Part shown: in pieces, positions 63,920 through 64,000 of the stretch
How the letters are laid out: each line of letters starts with the position of its first letter
How positions within the stretch are numbered: the first letter of the stretch is position 1
NCBI RefSeq assembly: GCF_001010805.1
Contig: NZ_CP011477.1
Coordinates: 1,317,001 to 1,381,000, forward strand
DNA: 64,000 nucleotides
Reading direction: 5' to 3'
Source: Spongiibacter sp. IMCC21906
Lineage (GTDB): Bacteria; Pseudomonadota; Gammaproteobacteria; Pseudomonadales; Spongiibacteraceae
Program-made: the position numbers and the translations under genes
The notes under the pieces: generated by a model
Told to the model about the DNA's origin: nothing
Database searches by the model: none
What the model saw: only the letters and a program-made list of their open reading frames with translations

Positions 63920-64000
63920 ATGGAGCTGATCCGCGGATTTCACAACTTTCGACCCCATCATCGTGGCTGTGTGGCTACGATTGGTGCTTTTGATGGTGTT
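63920..64000 (+). CDS. ribF: Riboflavin kinase / FAD synthetase (N-terminus only)
   Basis: Bifunctional enzyme making FMN and FAD from riboflavin. Only 27 codons are in the window: MELIRGFHNFRPHHRGCVAT followed by IGAFDGV, which matches the start of RibF proteins where the last block precedes the nucleotide-binding HxGH motif. Adjacent to murJ as in other gammaproteobacteria. The gene continues beyond base 64000. Confidence 0.93.
   Translation, partial: MELIRGFHNFRPHHRGCVATIGAFDGV

Overview
ORGANISM. The window looks like a chromosomal segment of a marine-type gammaproteobacterium near Pseudomonas and Cellvibrionales, perhaps Spongiibacteraceae; that placement is inferred from protein look and gene order, not from a search. 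The run coaE-pilD-pilC-pilB / pilA / nadC / DUF1631 / ampD-ampE has the same order as in Pseudomonas, and fxsA-groES-groEL and murJ-ribF are also classic gammaproteobacterial neighbours. No rRNA, tRNA, phage, IS element or CRISPR array was seen. LAYOUT. 1-7135: type IV pilus locus (partial coaE, prepilin peptidase, PilC, PilB, major pilin with a sigma-54 promoter, and an AT-rich O-antigen-ligase-like gene that probably glycosylates the pilin). 7203-12431: nadC, a DUF1631 gene and the ampD-ampE peptidoglycan recycling pair. 12434-29711: a sugar kinase followed by a split cobalamin locus. Its plus-strand part is cobU-cobT-cobC, with a PduO-type adenosyltransferase divergent from it. Its minus-strand part is a cobalamin riboswitch followed by btuB-cobO-btuF-btuC-btuD-bluB, then a 48-bp REP-like tandem array, then cobQ. 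Between the two halves sit a small lipoprotein, a PhoD-type phosphatase and a large lipoprotein phosphoesterase. panE lies at the far end. 29875-31954: yajQ and the muropeptide permease ampG. 31980-40384: a complete minus-strand Nit1C nitrilase cluster of seven genes with a divergent sigma-54 activator. I find a candidate -24/-12 promoter and two matching palindromes 40 bp apart, which together read as a sigma-54 switch. 40420-45249: an alkyltransferase-like repair protein, beta-carbonic anhydrase, outer-membrane phospholipase A, fxsA, and groES-groEL behind a near-consensus sigma-32 promoter. 45450-54098: secreted or envelope proteins, including a thrombospondin-type-3 repeat lipoprotein with an alpha/beta-hydrolase domain, a methyltransferase-like protein, a hexose-6-phosphate mutarotase, two small lipoprotein or CoA-binding genes, a lipoprotein carboxylesterase and a PuuD-like membrane protein. 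54352-64000: a coiled-coil membrane protein, class I fumarase, sbcB with a GIY-YIG gene, an MsbA-like ABC exporter, pyrB, nudF, murJ and the start of ribF, largely one strand and tightly overlapped. HOW IT FITS TOGETHER. The cobalamin genes describe uptake of corrinoids (BtuB, BtuF, BtuC, BtuD), adenosylation (CobO, PduO), lower-ligand synthesis and activation (BluB, CobT, CobC) and nucleotide-loop assembly (CobQ, CobU), under at least one riboswitch. CobS and CobD/CbiB are not in the window. The Nit1C cluster is the most interesting system: its seven conserved enzymes have been linked to nitrogen starvation and cyanide assimilation in other bacteria, but the chemistry is unsettled, and the regulatory sites described here give a testable control circuit.
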